Below, piece by piece: positions 46,356 to 58,542 of a stretch of 64,000 bases of DNA. The stretch is from Diaporthe sp. PMI_573 (Eukaryota; Ascomycota; Sordariomycetes; Diaporthales; Diaporthaceae). Location of the stretch: the NCBI GenBank assembly GCA_021399435.1, contig JAJTUP010000008.1:558001-622000 (forward strand), read 5' to 3'. The notes under the pieces were generated by a model. The model worked only from the letters and a program-made list of their open reading frames with translations. It was not told the origin of the DNA and made no database searches. Positions within the stretch are counted from its first letter, which is position 1. Each line of letters opens with the position of its first letter. Both the position numbers and the translations under genes were made by a program.

Positions 46356-47117
46356 GTCTGAGAGCTTTGTGTGGTATGGTATGGTTTGGTCGGTGCGGAC
46401 TTGTTGATCTCGAGGTAATCTGGTCAAACAATCAATTGTTTGTGAGAGGTGAAACTCTTCAATTGTGAAGGGTGAATCTCGAGAAATTGGAATACGCAGG
46501 GTGATCATCATTGATGGTGAAGGAGGTCTTACGTCATGGTGACCAGAGTTTCCTACACAGTAATGATGGCCCTCCCTCCGAATGTGGCACTTATGCTGGC
46601 ATAGCTCTGAGTGAGGTACTGTAGATCGGAGCTCAAGCTTATGTGTACTTTCTTCGGTATACCTAGCAGCTCACTCAAGTTGGACGTGGTGTAAGTGCAA
46701 AAAGCTCGCTGGCTCTTGAGATAGAACCAGTTGAGCTGAGGCCATAAAGGTTTGTGACTAAGCCAAGTGACTGACGACGTCTCTGCATTCCTTTCTCTGC
46801 ATTCCTTTCTCCTTTTGATAGAAAATGGCCATTTGGTAAGAAATACATGTTGTAGCAAAATGCGAGTTGTTTTGCTCGTGGTTTGAGACAAGAGTTCACA
46901 GCAAGACTGTACTGTCTCATCGACGTTGCTCAGGTTGCATCTGGGCAAACTCATTTCTGAGCGGCGCGGCCCGCTGTTGTCAAAATGAAATGCCTGGCCC
47001 GGGCACTTGGTTCTATTTACAAGAAGCAGACCGAAAGTCGCAACTCACTCAACCCTACCTTCCCCGTCCAATACAAAATTGGGGAAAGAAAGTCCAGGCC
47101 TCGTTCGTCAGAACAAC
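46356..47117. promoter_or_regulatory. Divergent region upstream of the small mitochondrial and SET genes
   Basis: 762 bp between divergent starts; no coding sequence recognised. Confidence 0.4.
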
Positions 47118-47816
47118 ATGGGAGGCCCAAAGCAGCCGCTGCCAAAGAACTGGCCAGAGGGCTTCCCATACCTCACCTCACCGGCCTACTCCCCGTCCCT
47201 CACCAAGGCCCAGCTGCAGTCCTGCCGCACCAAGCCGTCCGCCACTGACGAGGTGCTCCGCGAGATCCCCCGCGACCTCAAACTGGGACCCTGCGCGCTG
47301 GTCAAAATCACCCCCATAACAGACACCCGCCACCCTGCATGGGGTCAGTCCGGCCTCTTCGCCGCCCGCCCCCTGCCGCCGGGGAGCCTGATCCTGCCGT
47401 ACCTGGGGGAGTACCATCAGGCCGACTCGGCGGCTCACGCGTCGTCGGACTACGACCTCTGGCTAGACCGGGACGCAGGCGTCGCCGTCGATGCCGCGAG
47501 GATGGGCAACGAGGCCAGGTTTGTGAATGACTACCGCGGCGTGCCCGGGGCCGTCAAGGCCAATGCCGAGTTCTGTGAGGTCTGGGACATCCGGCGGGGC
47601 GAGAAGGGGATGGCTGTGTTTGTGCTGCCCGTGGGCAAGAAGGCCAAGGGAAGGGGCGGCGGCATTGCGAGGGGGGAGGAGATCTTGATCAGTTATGGAA
47701 AGGGGTTCTGGGGCGAGAGGAGAGGGGAGGTTCAAGAGGAGGAGGGTGAGGTTGAGGTTGAGGTTGAGGGTGAAGGTGAAGGTGAAGGTGAAGGTGAAGG
47801 TGAGGTACCGCCATGA
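47118..47816 (+). CDS. SET-domain protein with a repeat-encoded acidic tail
   Basis: 232 aa in one exon, starting at the ATG of MGGPKQPLPKNWPEGFPYL. The SET core reads GQSGLFAARPLPPGSLILPYLGEYH, then YDLWLDRDAGVAVDAARMGNEARFVNDYRG, then AEFCEVWD and GEEILISYGKGFW. The NEARFVNDYRG and SYG...W parts correspond to the cofactor-binding NHS-like and catalytic Tyr motifs. SET proteins methylate lysines of histones or other proteins; there are no pre-SET or post-SET Cys clusters, so the target is open. The last 25 residues are alternating Val/Glu and Gly/Glu encoded by hexanucleotide repeats. A shorter product lacking the tail would still keep the domain. Confidence 0.85.
   Translation: MGGPKQPLPKNWPEGFPYLTSPAYSPSLTKAQLQSCRTKPSATDEVLREIPRDLKLGPCALVKITPITDTRHPAWGQSGLFAARPLPPGSLILPYLGEYHQADSAAHASSDYDLWLDRDAGVAVDAARMGNEARFVNDYRGVPGAVKANAEFCEVWDIRRGEKGMAVFVLPVGKKAKGRGGGIARGEEILISYGKGFWGERRGEVQEEEGEVEVEVEGEGEGEGEGEGEVPP
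47747..47802 (+). repeat. Coding hexanucleotide arrays (GAGGTT)n and (GGTGAA)n
   Basis: About four GAGGTT units are followed by about six GGTGAA units at the 3' end of the SET-domain gene, encoding Val-Glu and Gly-Glu repeats. Confidence 0.92.
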
Positions 47817-48204
47817 GGTTTCAAGCCCTCGACGGACGACATATTCTTGTGCTTCATCCTGAGCTGGGAGATGCCTCATATTGCTCCTTGCGGCGACAAC
47901 TCCACAACGGCACGAGACCTTTTTCGACACTTCGCAACACGCAGATACATCAAATTCGGTCTGCACAACTTATTATCAAGGCAACGGTCCCTGGAGCCCC
48001 TGCAAGGGTCTAGCAAATGCGCATCTTAGCATTCGAGGCTCACGGTAAGTGCGGAGAATGCTCCTCATCAGGTCTGAAGAGTTCACTTGCAGGTTGACCC
48101 ATTATATCGCCAGGTGAGTTCATTTCACAACTCTTTCACAAGTCCTCAAAATGATGGCCCGTTTTCTTCCAAACTAAAGGATATATACATGATTTTAATT
48201 TCCT
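47817..48204. other. Convergent intergenic region, no gene seen
   Basis: 388 bp between the SET-domain stop and the sedolisin stop. Confidence 0.4.
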
Positions 48205-50370
48205 TTACGTGGCCATTGCTAAAGCTAACATTTTACCTATATCAGGTGTGCCGAGACCAGTCACGGCATCCCAACCTGCGACAGCTGGCCAACTCGCGTT
48301 TGGCACGATCTGTTCAACTCAGTCAGCACAATCGATCCACGTCTTGACGTAGTTGAATGTGGACTGTCGAGGAGACAGCACCAACAGGATAAATAGGAGA
48401 GTTACAGTACCTTGGACCCGAGTTCCGGTGGGAACGTTTCACCAAAACCGCTCTTGCCATTGCACCCTACAGACGCACCTGAATGAAGTATGACGTTAGT
48501 CCTGCTACGGATCCTAAAGTGTTGCGTTCTAGAATGTTCCAAAACATGAAAGACGGGGATCCGTGACAGGAGAAGAGTGATCTTACCAGTGGTAATATCG
48601 TTCATTGCAGACAAGCCAGCGCCGTATAGCCACGGGTTGATGAACCCCATGGGTGGTTTGTTCTGCGCGATGAGAGCGGCGTTGACCTGCCCTACCATAC
48701 CCGCCCAGATAGGCGCAGCCGCACTGTCAGACACACCTCGTCAGCTGCGTTCCCTTCACACATACAGCTACACGTTGAATATAACCAGGTGATGAATACC
48801 TTGTACCGGCAAAACCGACGAGGACCTTCCCCTGGTCAGCAAAGGTGGCGTTGAAGCTCTGAGCGCTCACATCCGGGAACCCGCGGCCGGAGGGGTTAAA
48901 GAGGCCCTGGAACTGGTTCCCGATGGTGCCGTTCAGGTACGCCGGCACCGCCTGGTCCTGATAGGCGGGCCTGGCGAAGCGCTCCGAGAATCCTCCGGAC
49001 GAAAAGGACAGGGCCCGCTCAGGGGTGGTGCCGCGCGTGCCGCCGACCCCAGTGACGAAGGGGCAGGACCCGGGGAAGACGGCGTCGAACTTGGTGCTGT
49101 TGGTCCCGTCGTTGGACACGCACGTGTTGCCCGGCCCGCTGTCGCCGCTCGCCGCGAACATGGTGACACCTCGGGCCCCGAGGGCGCCGAACTGGTTGCA
49201 GATCTGCTGCACGTACCCGTCGGGAAGGGCCTGCTCGTTCTCGCCGAACGAGGTCGTGATGGTGTGTGGGAGCTGGTCGTCGGGGAGGGCGAGCATGGCG
49301 TCCAGCCAGATGAGCCACGGCTCCGTCGAGTCCCCCGGCACGTTGCCCAGCTCCGGCTGGATGGGCCCGTCGCCGGTCACGGCGGTCACGATGTTGGGCA
49401 CGGGGCTGGATAGTGTGGCGGTATACTGAACGTCAAACTGGAGCTCCTGGTTGCTGGACTCGTTCTGGTTCTGGTCGACGGTGGCGTTGTTGATGCTCAG
49501 GAATGAGAAGTTGGTCGGCGGGGAGGTCGGGTCGACGGTCTTTGCGAAGAGGGCAAAGTCGGCGAACTTTGGGACCTGGTTTTGGGAGGAATATACTCCA
49601 AGGCCTCTGGCCTTGCTCAAGGTCAAGTTCGACGGCATGTTGTACAGAGCACGCACACAGGCGGGGGTAATTGTGGTGTTGCATGATGGGTCTACCTGGG
49701 CGGCAGCCTTCTGTTGGGTCAGGCGCTGTTTCGTGCCGGCAAAGCCTCTCGTCCTCAGCCTGCGCAGTTCATCTGGAAGCTGAGTATCGGCCGCGGACTC
49801 GGAGCCCTGGGACGGTCTGGGCTGGTGCATCATCGGGTGCGAGCAAAACCGCGTGGTAGGGGTGATGAGCGAGATAGTGGATTGCATCTCCTGCGGCAGG
49901 GAGTATCTCAGCGTCCTCAACACCTCTTTACCGCTACCCATGTGCTTGTACCAGGCGAAGTCGGAATCCAGTATGCGATTGGCTTTCTGCACGGTGGTGG
50001 TCGCCCGGATCCAGTGCTTGTCATCCCTGATATCAGAAGGGTCGACATCGTTACTCATAAGCCAAGCCTTCACTTTCCCAGATGTCTCGCTGTCGGGGCT
50101 TAGCATAGCCTGAGCTTCAGCCCTGGTTAGATGCTTGCGGTAGCTCTCATGGCCAGGAGTCGACACGGCATAGAGTTTGTCCTCCACATGTTTGCTCCGG
50201 TCCAGCGCGATCGACAGTTGGAACCGTTGTCCCGGGTCTGCCGGGCGGGAGATCGCCCATGGGGCCGGTGCCGATCTGAGGTGCTCGACCTGGACCAGGG
50301 TGGAATCCAATGCCAGATTAGGTGTTACGAAGAAGAGACAGAGTGCTACGGTAAGCAGTGCAGACAGCAT
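48205..50370 (-). CDS. Secreted sedolisin-family serine protease (S53, tripeptidyl-peptidase type)
   Basis: Four exons (50370-48800, 48723-48587, 48478-48411, 48309-48205) give 626 aa. A signal peptide ([20 protein letters not shown]) leads a prodomain to about residue 215. The mature enzyme has the Glu/Asp pair in [10 protein letters not shown] (about residue 310), the oxyanion Asp in AASGDSGPG (about 408), and the catalytic Ser at 524 in GTSAAAP, whose codon is split by intron 1. The last exon supplies [25 protein letters not shown], holding the conserved calcium-site region, and ends at TAA 48207-48205. Sedolisins are acid-active extracellular or vacuolar peptidases used in nutrition. Divergent from the RGT1-like regulator. 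Confidence 0.92.
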
Positions 50371-52141
50371 TGTGAAAGAGGGTGGGTATTACTTGCGGTG
50401 CTGGGCTGTTCTGCAGGGCGGGCATGGCAGTCCATAGGTATTGTATATGTATTTGCCTGCATAGTCTCCCTTATACAGGAGATGAAGCACCCGCGAGTAA
50501 TAAGCTCCGGGCGCAGCAGCATTGCTACAATGCCTAAGGGGAGTCCTACTTGTGTGGTGAGGAGACAGCACGCCAGGGTCGTGGTACTCTTCGACTCAGT
50601 AGATCAGTTGAAACGTCTCGAGCCCTAGGGGATCGCAAAACAAAGGCAAAACAGCACAGGATCTTACGGGTGGTATCCCGGTAGCAGAAAGCTTATACGT
50701 ATGCCACGTCTAAACCATCAGACGTACTAGTAGAGGCGCCTCAGCTAGAAAGAGAGATTGAGCAAGTATCCAATGCTGCAGGATATTCCGGCATAGCCCG
50801 TAGTCTGAGCTTTTGACTGAGCCGCTTTCATGCAGCCGTCATGATCTTGTCTGGTATATCATTGACACCGGGATTATGTGCCTTCATCAATTGGAAGTGT
50901 AGCGGTCGAAGGGAGCAATGCTGACGTGATCATATAATTCCAACATGGTTCAAGATGTGTGGAACGACTGGCATGGCAGCAACTCAGATGCTTTCAACAG
51001 ATGAAACTCGCGAGAGGCAATCCTGGAAATGCTCATCCCTGGAAGATCTACTGCACCTGCTTCCTCACCTAGTCTAGGAAGGCAACAGTGCGGCCTTGAA
51101 CACGAACACGATAATTATGGAATAGCATATCTTCCATGATTATGGAAGATGCCTATGACGTTTTGCAGACATGGAGTGGCCGACCAGAGAAGGGGATCCG
51201 ATTCTAAGATAAGGCGAACCGGCATACCTCGCTGTTAGGCCTCGATTGTAGGAGAGAAAAAGGACAGCGAAGGAATGCCGCATTACACTTCTCCACATTC
51301 TCGACCGCGAGGAGAGTTTTGAAAGAGTTTATCCAGGGACGGTTCAGGCCTCTTGTGAGCACAGCATGGCTGTCACCGCAGTGGGTTATGGTTTGGGCCT
51401 GGGCCCAGGGCTTATGTAAGCCGCGCCGTTCTCGGGTAGCAGCCCACTTTTCGCGCCAGCCGCCGAATTACCGTCGACCCGACCTCCCATCCCCCAGGCC
51501 ACGCCAGTCTCAAACATTCACCTGGATCATCACTTTTTCCCATCGCCGAGTTGTCATCAACCAGTCTCCCCCAGGTACGTCTTGCTCGTCCATGCGGTCA
51601 CCTCCCATCATGCACCCTGCTTTCCTTCCATGATCAAGCATCCCACAACCTGGTCACCGGCAAACTACTCTCAAGCGAGCCAAGATGACTTTGTTCATGT
51701 CTGTGTATCATTTAGAGTCACTGCAATGTCAAGAAAAAATTATCCACCTCGAATTATCCGAGCCTTGCCGTCACCATCCGTGTCACTAGCTAACATGTTT
51801 CACTCATCAAGCGACGTCGTGCCCTTTGGCAAGCTCATTTGACGCGTCGACACGGTCACTCTCACCACGTCGTCACTTGACCAGGTGCAGGGCCGTCACC
51901 ATCGAGTCACCGTCGAGTCTTGTCGAGTCCTCGTCGAGTCCTCGTCGCCACGCGTCTGCCAAGGGTGCCCCCATTTGCCGCGGATGCGAACGTCCGAGGC
52001 AACGATCACTTCTAGGACATCCCATTTCCCAGCCAGGCTCTCCCATGTTGTAATTGTCCAGAGTTGACCCGTCCTGCTTCCGTTCCGTTTCGTACATGCG
52101 AAGCCCTCGGATCCTGTTCCAGACCCAAGGGCTTCCTCACC
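50371..52141. promoter_or_regulatory. Divergent region between sedolisin and the RGT1-like gene
   Basis: 1.77 kb between divergent starts. Near 51840-51960 there are repeated GTCGAGTC/CGTCGAG units and two single ACGCGT sites (51842 and 51950). No other gene is recognisable. Confidence 0.4.
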
Positions 52142-54814
52142 ATGGACAAGGACATCATGTCTGAGGAGCCCGCCGCCCCCAAGGTGGAGGCTGTACCTGA
52201 GGACATCCAACAGGAAGAGCCCCAAGAACCCCCTCCACCACAGCCGCTTCAGCAGTACCCATCTCCGCGTGTCGAAGACTCTGATGCTTCTTTCTTTCAA
52301 GGCGACCGTCAGCTCGACCAGCCGCCGGATCAGCAGCATGCAGAACCCCCAACACCACCCCAGCGAGCATCTCGCCCAGATGTGAATGCGGAGGACCTGC
52401 AGCTGGGTGGTCCCGGTGAGGACCAGATCCAGCAACTGCAGCTTGCTGCCCAGATGTCCCAGGCCATCTCTGGCGTGGTCGGCGGTTCGAACCCGGAAGA
52501 GGATGACTTTGACTCCCAAGAGCCTAACCTCCAAAGTCTCCAACAGCTTCGAGACACGCCGGAAGCCCACATGCAGGACCAAGAGCACGGGCTTCCTGAG
52601 TTGCCAGAGAACATCCAACCAAACATACAGCAGGATCTACAACAGAGTCTTCAGCATGTCATGCCGCACCCGGACGGCCAGCAGGAGCCTCAGCTCTCTC
52701 AGCATGGGCAGCACACATCCCATGCACACCATGCCCAATACATGGACCCCCAACAACAGCCACCCCACCTCGGTCCACCCGTCCCCATGGGGCTTGGCCA
52801 AGCCCAGTACGGTGTCGGTGATGTACCACCCCGCAAGAGATCCAAAGTCAGCAGGGCCTGCGATGAGTGCCGCAGGAAAAAGGTAAAATGTGACGCTGCC
52901 TCAGAAACAGGAGAGGAGGCTTGCTCCAACTGCCGGCGCTCAAATGTACGATGTCTTTTCAGTCGAGTTCCACAGAAGCGCGGACCGTCAAAGGGTTACA
53001 TCAAGGAGCTGGCCGATCGGATCCACTCCATCGAGGGCAAGCTGGGAGGACAGGCGGCGGCAGAATTAGCTGGAGAGCTGGCTGCATTACCGAGACGGGA
53101 ACTCGCCGACACCTATGCTGCTGCTGCTGCCGCACATGCAGACGAGTCTCGGAAGCGACCATACGCTCACATTTCCACCGAAAACTTCTCTACCCCGTCC
53201 CCAGTCAGGCAGACCGGGCCGCCGTCTGAATCCCGCCCTGCATTCTCTCAACAAGCATCCTACTCTGCGAACAGCCTGGGACTCAAGCCCCTTCTGCCAA
53301 GAGAGGATACCAGCACGACGCCGCCGCAGCCCCCCAATGTAGAACCTCTCCAAGAGGAATCACAGCCTTCCGAGCCTGATCATCTTGTCTCTGGGGTTCA
53401 AGACGACGCTTTCAACGCGTGAGTTCTCTCAGTAGCCTTATGTCTTCGTGTTTGTTCTAACCATGAATCACAGGTATCTGGCTATCGTACACCACGTACT
53501 GCCCTTCCTGCCCAGCTCGAAAGACAGTCTGAACTCGCATTTGGCACAATGCAGTCCCCACCTGCGTAGCGCGTTCATCGAGGCGCTCAATTCTGCTATT
53601 GGATCGTTCGCCGTTCGTGATGTCCAAGGCAGCCTAGCCAATGCGAATCGATTTCTGGCAGACTTCGAGGTTGAGGGTGGAAGAAAGTCGCAAGTTTCTG
53701 GTCTAGTTCACCTGCAGTGTCTGATTCTCATGATTATCAACACTGACAATGTCGGTCCGCTCTCGCTCACCGGAGAACACGAAGGTCCACCCAAGGCTTC
53801 CCTTCTCGGCCGAGCCGCCGGCGTAGCCTACACCATGGCCGTCCCACAAGAGGCTATCGCGCCAGACGGCCTCTCCGACGTTGAGTCAGACCAGTGCATT
53901 CGAATCCGGGCGTGGTGGACACTGGTCATACTGGATCGATGGAATGCTATTTCAACAGCAACTCCCTTGACAATCTCTGGCGACACAATAGTCCTGCCGT
54001 CGAACCTGAAGCCGATCGTGGGCGAGGCAAACTTTCGTTTCACTCGTGAGTCCTCAACCTTAAACCGAGCACATGTATCGTGCTAACATTTCCAGTGCTA
54101 TCGTACATAATGGGACACTGGGTGCCCGCATCGGTGCTTGCGCCGAAGAACACGACCCCGGGGGCTGCAGCCAGGGCTGCAGCCACCTTTCACCTGAACA
54201 TGGAAATGTGGCGGGCTCATTTCCCTGGAGACATCCATCCGGACGTGGAACCTATCCTGCACCTGGCATACTGGCATTGCCGATTGCTTGCGTTCCTTTT
54301 CACGCCATCTTCGTTGTTGACAGATGTTCTTTGGGCTGTCAAGGAATCCGTCGGGCTTCTGACCACACACTCCCAGATGATAAGCCCATTGAATCATCAC
54401 TTCACGTCTTTGGTCGCGCTGTGTCTATTGGAACTTGCAAACCTCAAAGCTTCAGAGGGGGAAGCCAAGGAGCTACTACATCAACTTTTGGAGGCGAACA
54501 TCGCCCCATCGAGTTGGGACGGGCCAATTCGAATAAAAATCCGGGAGAGCATGCACCCTCTCCCTAGTGATTCTACCGAGGCTACCGCCAGCCAAAGCCT
54601 TCAACATCTTGCCGACCTTGCTGCTGCCGAGGCTCCGCCGGCTGGTGCCAGTAATGGTGGAAACGCGCCTCTGGCGGTAATGCAGCAGGACCACGGAGAA
54701 ATTGAAGGCATGCCGAAATTCCGCACCAGCGACACCTACGAAGACCTCGGGTTCGACCCGCGACAAATGTTGTGCAGCGGCTATCTCAATGCCATCGGCC
54801 AGTACTCCTCTTAG
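52142..54814 (+). CDS. Zn2Cys6 transcription factor, RGT1-like
   Basis: Exons 52142-53418, 53474-54045 and 54096-54814 give 855 aa. Residues 1-230 are Gln/Pro/Glu-rich and disordered. The Zn2Cys6 cluster at about 239-275 is CDECRRKKVKCDAASETGEE followed by CSNCRRSNVRC. The next segment, FSRVPQKRGPSKGYIKELADR, is the linker seen in yeast Rgt1 and related glucose regulators. A fungal-specific middle domain fills about 430-720, with LGRAAGVAYTMAV and ESDQCIRIRAWWTLVILDRW. Rgt1 represses hexose transporter genes when glucose is absent; filamentous relatives act in carbon sensing. Function is inferred by family only. Confidence 0.9.
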
Positions 54815-57219
54815 GACATGGACGGTCATAGTTTATTCGCCCAGGGCATTATCTAGGAAGTCACCATACCGTTGTTTCTGTGCTTATTCGACAAAGATAG
54901 GGACGCGGGTTCCTTCTTAGCTGGCGACTAACTTGCGCTGAAATGATATGGTATATAATTTCTGGCCATCCCGCGCACGCTCTATTTTCCTGTATCAACG
55001 GCAAAGGGTTGTCGTCCAATGGAGCTCTACGTATGAGTACTGCTCTTCTTCCAAGCTTAGTTCTCGACCATTCAGGAGGCCAAGGGCTTTGTTCCGATAT
55101 CTTGTTGGCTTTGGGACGAGAACGCTATGTTCAATATCCCTTCTTGGCCCTGCAACGGGGTACTTCCTACACGATGAGGCACTTGAGGATCAGTAAATGC
55201 CATGCTAGGACAATAGGTTTCTTGCTAATTTCCGGTGAACTACTAGTTCGGGTCTGTGGTTTTCGGATCAGTCACCTGCAGAGGAGTCTCAAGCATGACT
55301 GGTATGCTATTGCTATAATAGACTTGAGATACTCCTGTACAACAATGATATAGTCACGACTTTTTCCGGTCGATATTATCGATGGCCTTGTGGTGCGGCC
55401 TGGTTCTGAAAGCACAATCACAGCCATGTTACAACTGCTCCTACCACAGCAATTTTGTACATCGTCCAAATCCCGGTGTGATCTACATATGCCTCCTAAA
55501 AAACGTCTTGTCGTCTCTCCTTTCGCGATCCTTCCCTGCCAGGACCATGAAGTGTTCGGCTGGCTTCAAGTCTCACATACGACAGAGGGCCTTACGTGGA
55601 ACTCTAATAATTGGCCCATCTGTTCTCTTTGAACAAGTGCCCGTCAATTTTTTCGAATTGGTTTCCCCCGTCATCGTTCGTAGCAAGCTTGAAGCGGCAA
55701 CCGGATATCCCATTACGTTTCACTCGCTGATACTACTATATCTAAGTTGAATGCAACGCTGCTGACGTAGGGCCGGCCGCCCCCACCACTGCCGCCGGGC
55801 AAAAACGGCTTCCCCAAGTCGCATTCGCTATCCCGGCAGCTTGGATAAGGCGGCACGGCGGTCTTGTTTGGGTTGGTGGGTGAGTGCTGGCGAGGTTGCA
55901 GCTAGTCAGATGGTGCCCGCCCCCTAAACGGCCGCTCCGACACACGACGGCCCTGAGGCAGGCAGTCGGCTATAGGGACGGCGCTCCTCGGTGCCGATTC
56001 AACTCGCCTGTACATACATACACAGAGAGCTCTCGATCTTGTCATCTCCGGGTGAGACAGCGCGTCGATGCGGGCGGCTTGCGTCGTGGCTTTTTATCAC
56101 CCCACGGCTGGAGAGACCCCCCACCGCCGCGCGTTCGTGAAGCTGGGACGGACGCCCACCGCGGTCGGCTGGGCCTGCCCCGGTTTGATCTGTGAGCTTC
56201 GCACCGGCATCAAGTCATGGCCAAACGTGCTGTCTGGTGGTCCAGCTCGGGAGGTCGGGACGAGCTGATTGGGCTTGGGGTCAACATAGTTCAGCACACA
56301 GACGTCAGGTTTTCCACGTGTGACTGTGTTGATATCAAAAAGCAAGATGATGAATGGATGCTACCACACTAGAGAAATTCCAGGCTGGCTTGCAGACACT
56401 CGATCGAAAAGCAACATCAAGCCAGCCACAGCTGCTTAGCAGTCCAAAGTGCCGATGCACCCCCACAAGCCGCAGTAGCGCCACAAGACTCCCGGGCCAC
56501 GCAAGTATGCTTGCTTCTTCTAGGAGGCAAGCCAAAACTTTTACGGGTCGGTCAGGGTGGGCGAACCAACACAAAGCCTGGTGATAGTTGATGCGAGCAG
56601 ACTAGTAGTCCAGTGGCTGCGCTGCCGCCAGCCTAGCCCTGCAGTGCGCTGACTGTTGGCGCACCATCTTACGAGCTGATGATGGGACATGGACGAATTT
56701 TACAGGCTCTACTGCAGAGCTTGTGTCAGGGAGCTCTCCAACCTAAAACGTGGGATATGCAGCTAAAACGTTGTGATATATCTCGTGGTTTATTGATCCC
56801 TTCAGCGAGAATTAGACCTAAGGCATGATGTTGTGTAGCACGATGTGACTCCTGATCGAAAAGCTTGATATCTAGGTACCATAGATTTGAGGTGCCAATG
56901 GCTGGCCGTCTGACGACCGGTTAAGAGGGCTGGGACTCCGAAAGAGTTCGGCGCAAAGAGAGATACCCAGAGGGTGCGAGAGCGGGGGAATGTATGTGGC
57001 CACAGCTGATTCCCAGGAGTTTCAAAGAGAGTCAAGACGACCTCTTAAAACCGGGCGCCCAGCAACGGGTCTTGTGTTCATCTATGCCAGTGCGAAAACG
57101 TCCACGCCAACGGAGAGATAGGACAGTGGACGTCGATACACGTGTAGAACACATGATATCTGGCAGGTACTTAACTTTGGAGTGCATTGCAGAATAGGAC
57201 CGCCGCCTGACGGAGGTTT

Positions 57220-57660
57220 TGCTTCTTGTGCATCATCTTCAGCAAAACTAGTGAGGTCCCATCGCATATCCAGAGCGGATGACGGCACTTGCAGTCCTGC
57301 GGGGACACACCTCGCTACTGAAGACTTTGACGGGTAGAAAACCTTGTGCAACAGCGGAAGTGTGCGCTCCAAGAGGGTGGGCACCATGAGAGATCCTGGA
57401 AGCGATGTGTGATCCGGGAGCAGCCCCATTTGAGCGACTGCATGATGGGAGCCATGGTCAGAGAGGCAGAATACACCATCTCAAGCTCGTCGGACGAGGC
57501 ACACTGCAGCAGGATGGCGCAGAGAAGCAGCCCACCCTCGCACAAGTGCAGCTTTGAGCAGATCCTTGGCAGGACCAGTGTAGTTTCTGGGCTGTCCTCA
57601 AAGCAGGTATGCTCGAGCTCGAAAGATCGCAGTGCATGATGGAGGGCCTGGCTGCTTGAT
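57220..57660 (-). pseudogene. Possible remnant of an unidentified gene
   Basis: On the - strand, two frames in succession read like ordinary protein rather than random sequence: helical, Leu/Glu-rich text such as KLHLCEGGLLLCAILLQC and SDELEMVYSASL, then, in another frame, LLERTLPLLHKVFYP. Each ends at a stop without a canonical intron joining them. I recognise no family. Chance remains likely. Confidence 0.15.
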
Positions 57661-57952
57661 CCCGGTTGATTGTCTAGCGAGATCCTTCCCTTTGCCCGTC
57701 TTCGGTGACGGACATGGCCGTGGCCAGCAGGTAGTCCAGAAAATGCCTGGGCAAGCGCGCCCGCCGAGGAGCTAGAAACTGACAACCTCATGCCACGGAG
57801 AAGCACAACTCGAGCTTCTGCAGCATGCGCACCAGTACAGATAAACGCATTGGGGGTGGCGACGTGTGGAGGGAGGTCAAGTCGGCGTGTTCGTTGGGGG
57901 GGGAGTGGGATGTTGTGGGAGAGAAAAGATAAAAAGATGTGCGCTGAGTGTG

Positions 57953-57990
57953 TGTTTGTTTGTGTGTGTGTGTGTGTGTGTGTTTGTGTG
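57953..57990 (+). repeat. (TG)n microsatellite
   Basis: About 13 continuous TG units, with interrupted TG/TTG units on each side. Confidence 0.9.
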
Positions 57991-58521
57991 GCTGGATACT
58001 CCAAGTGGAAGCAAGAAAATTTCGACAGAGGCTGCAGGGAAAAGCTACAGGGAAAAGCTCCGAGGTGGCCCAAGCTCCCAAAAGCCTGCAGGCGGCACAG
58101 CTGTGTTACTGACTTGCAGCAGGGCCAGTCCGAGGGTCAATATGTCATAGCGGGGTTCTCCGTGGGCAGGCGTGGGAAGGCGCACACCAGACCAGTAAGC
58201 CACCTACCCAATCCAGATCTTGACCAGAAGCAAGGGCACGCTTGCATCTCCCCAGGCCCAGTCTGACAGCCTGACACCTCTCGGTGATGCGCGATAACCG
58301 AGGGCAGGCGATGAGGGTGGTGGGGTGAGCTTTACACGCCCCTCTTCCATGGCCTATCCTCATCCATCCTGCTGCGTTGGACATAGTTCGCCCCTGCCAG
58401 CCACCCGCGGGGCAGAGATCGCCCACGATGCATGCCAACAGCTCCCACCAGCCAGGCCAGCACAGCCAGCTTCCTGCTGCAGCAGAAAGCCGCGATGCGC
58501 GGGGCGAAAAATAACACACCT

Positions 58522-58542
58522 ACACACACACACACACACACC
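58522..58542 (+). repeat. (CA)n microsatellite
   Basis: About ten CA units in an intergenic region. Confidence 0.9.

Noticed and set aside
45912..46511. 199-aa version of the small mitochondrial protein
   Set aside because: The extra N-terminal part lacks presequence character and precedes a good ATG at 46355 that opens a clear targeting peptide.
52484..52500. GGTTCGAACCC, like a tRNA T-arm
   Set aside because: It lies inside the coding exon of the RGT1-like factor with no acceptor, D or anticodon arms around it.
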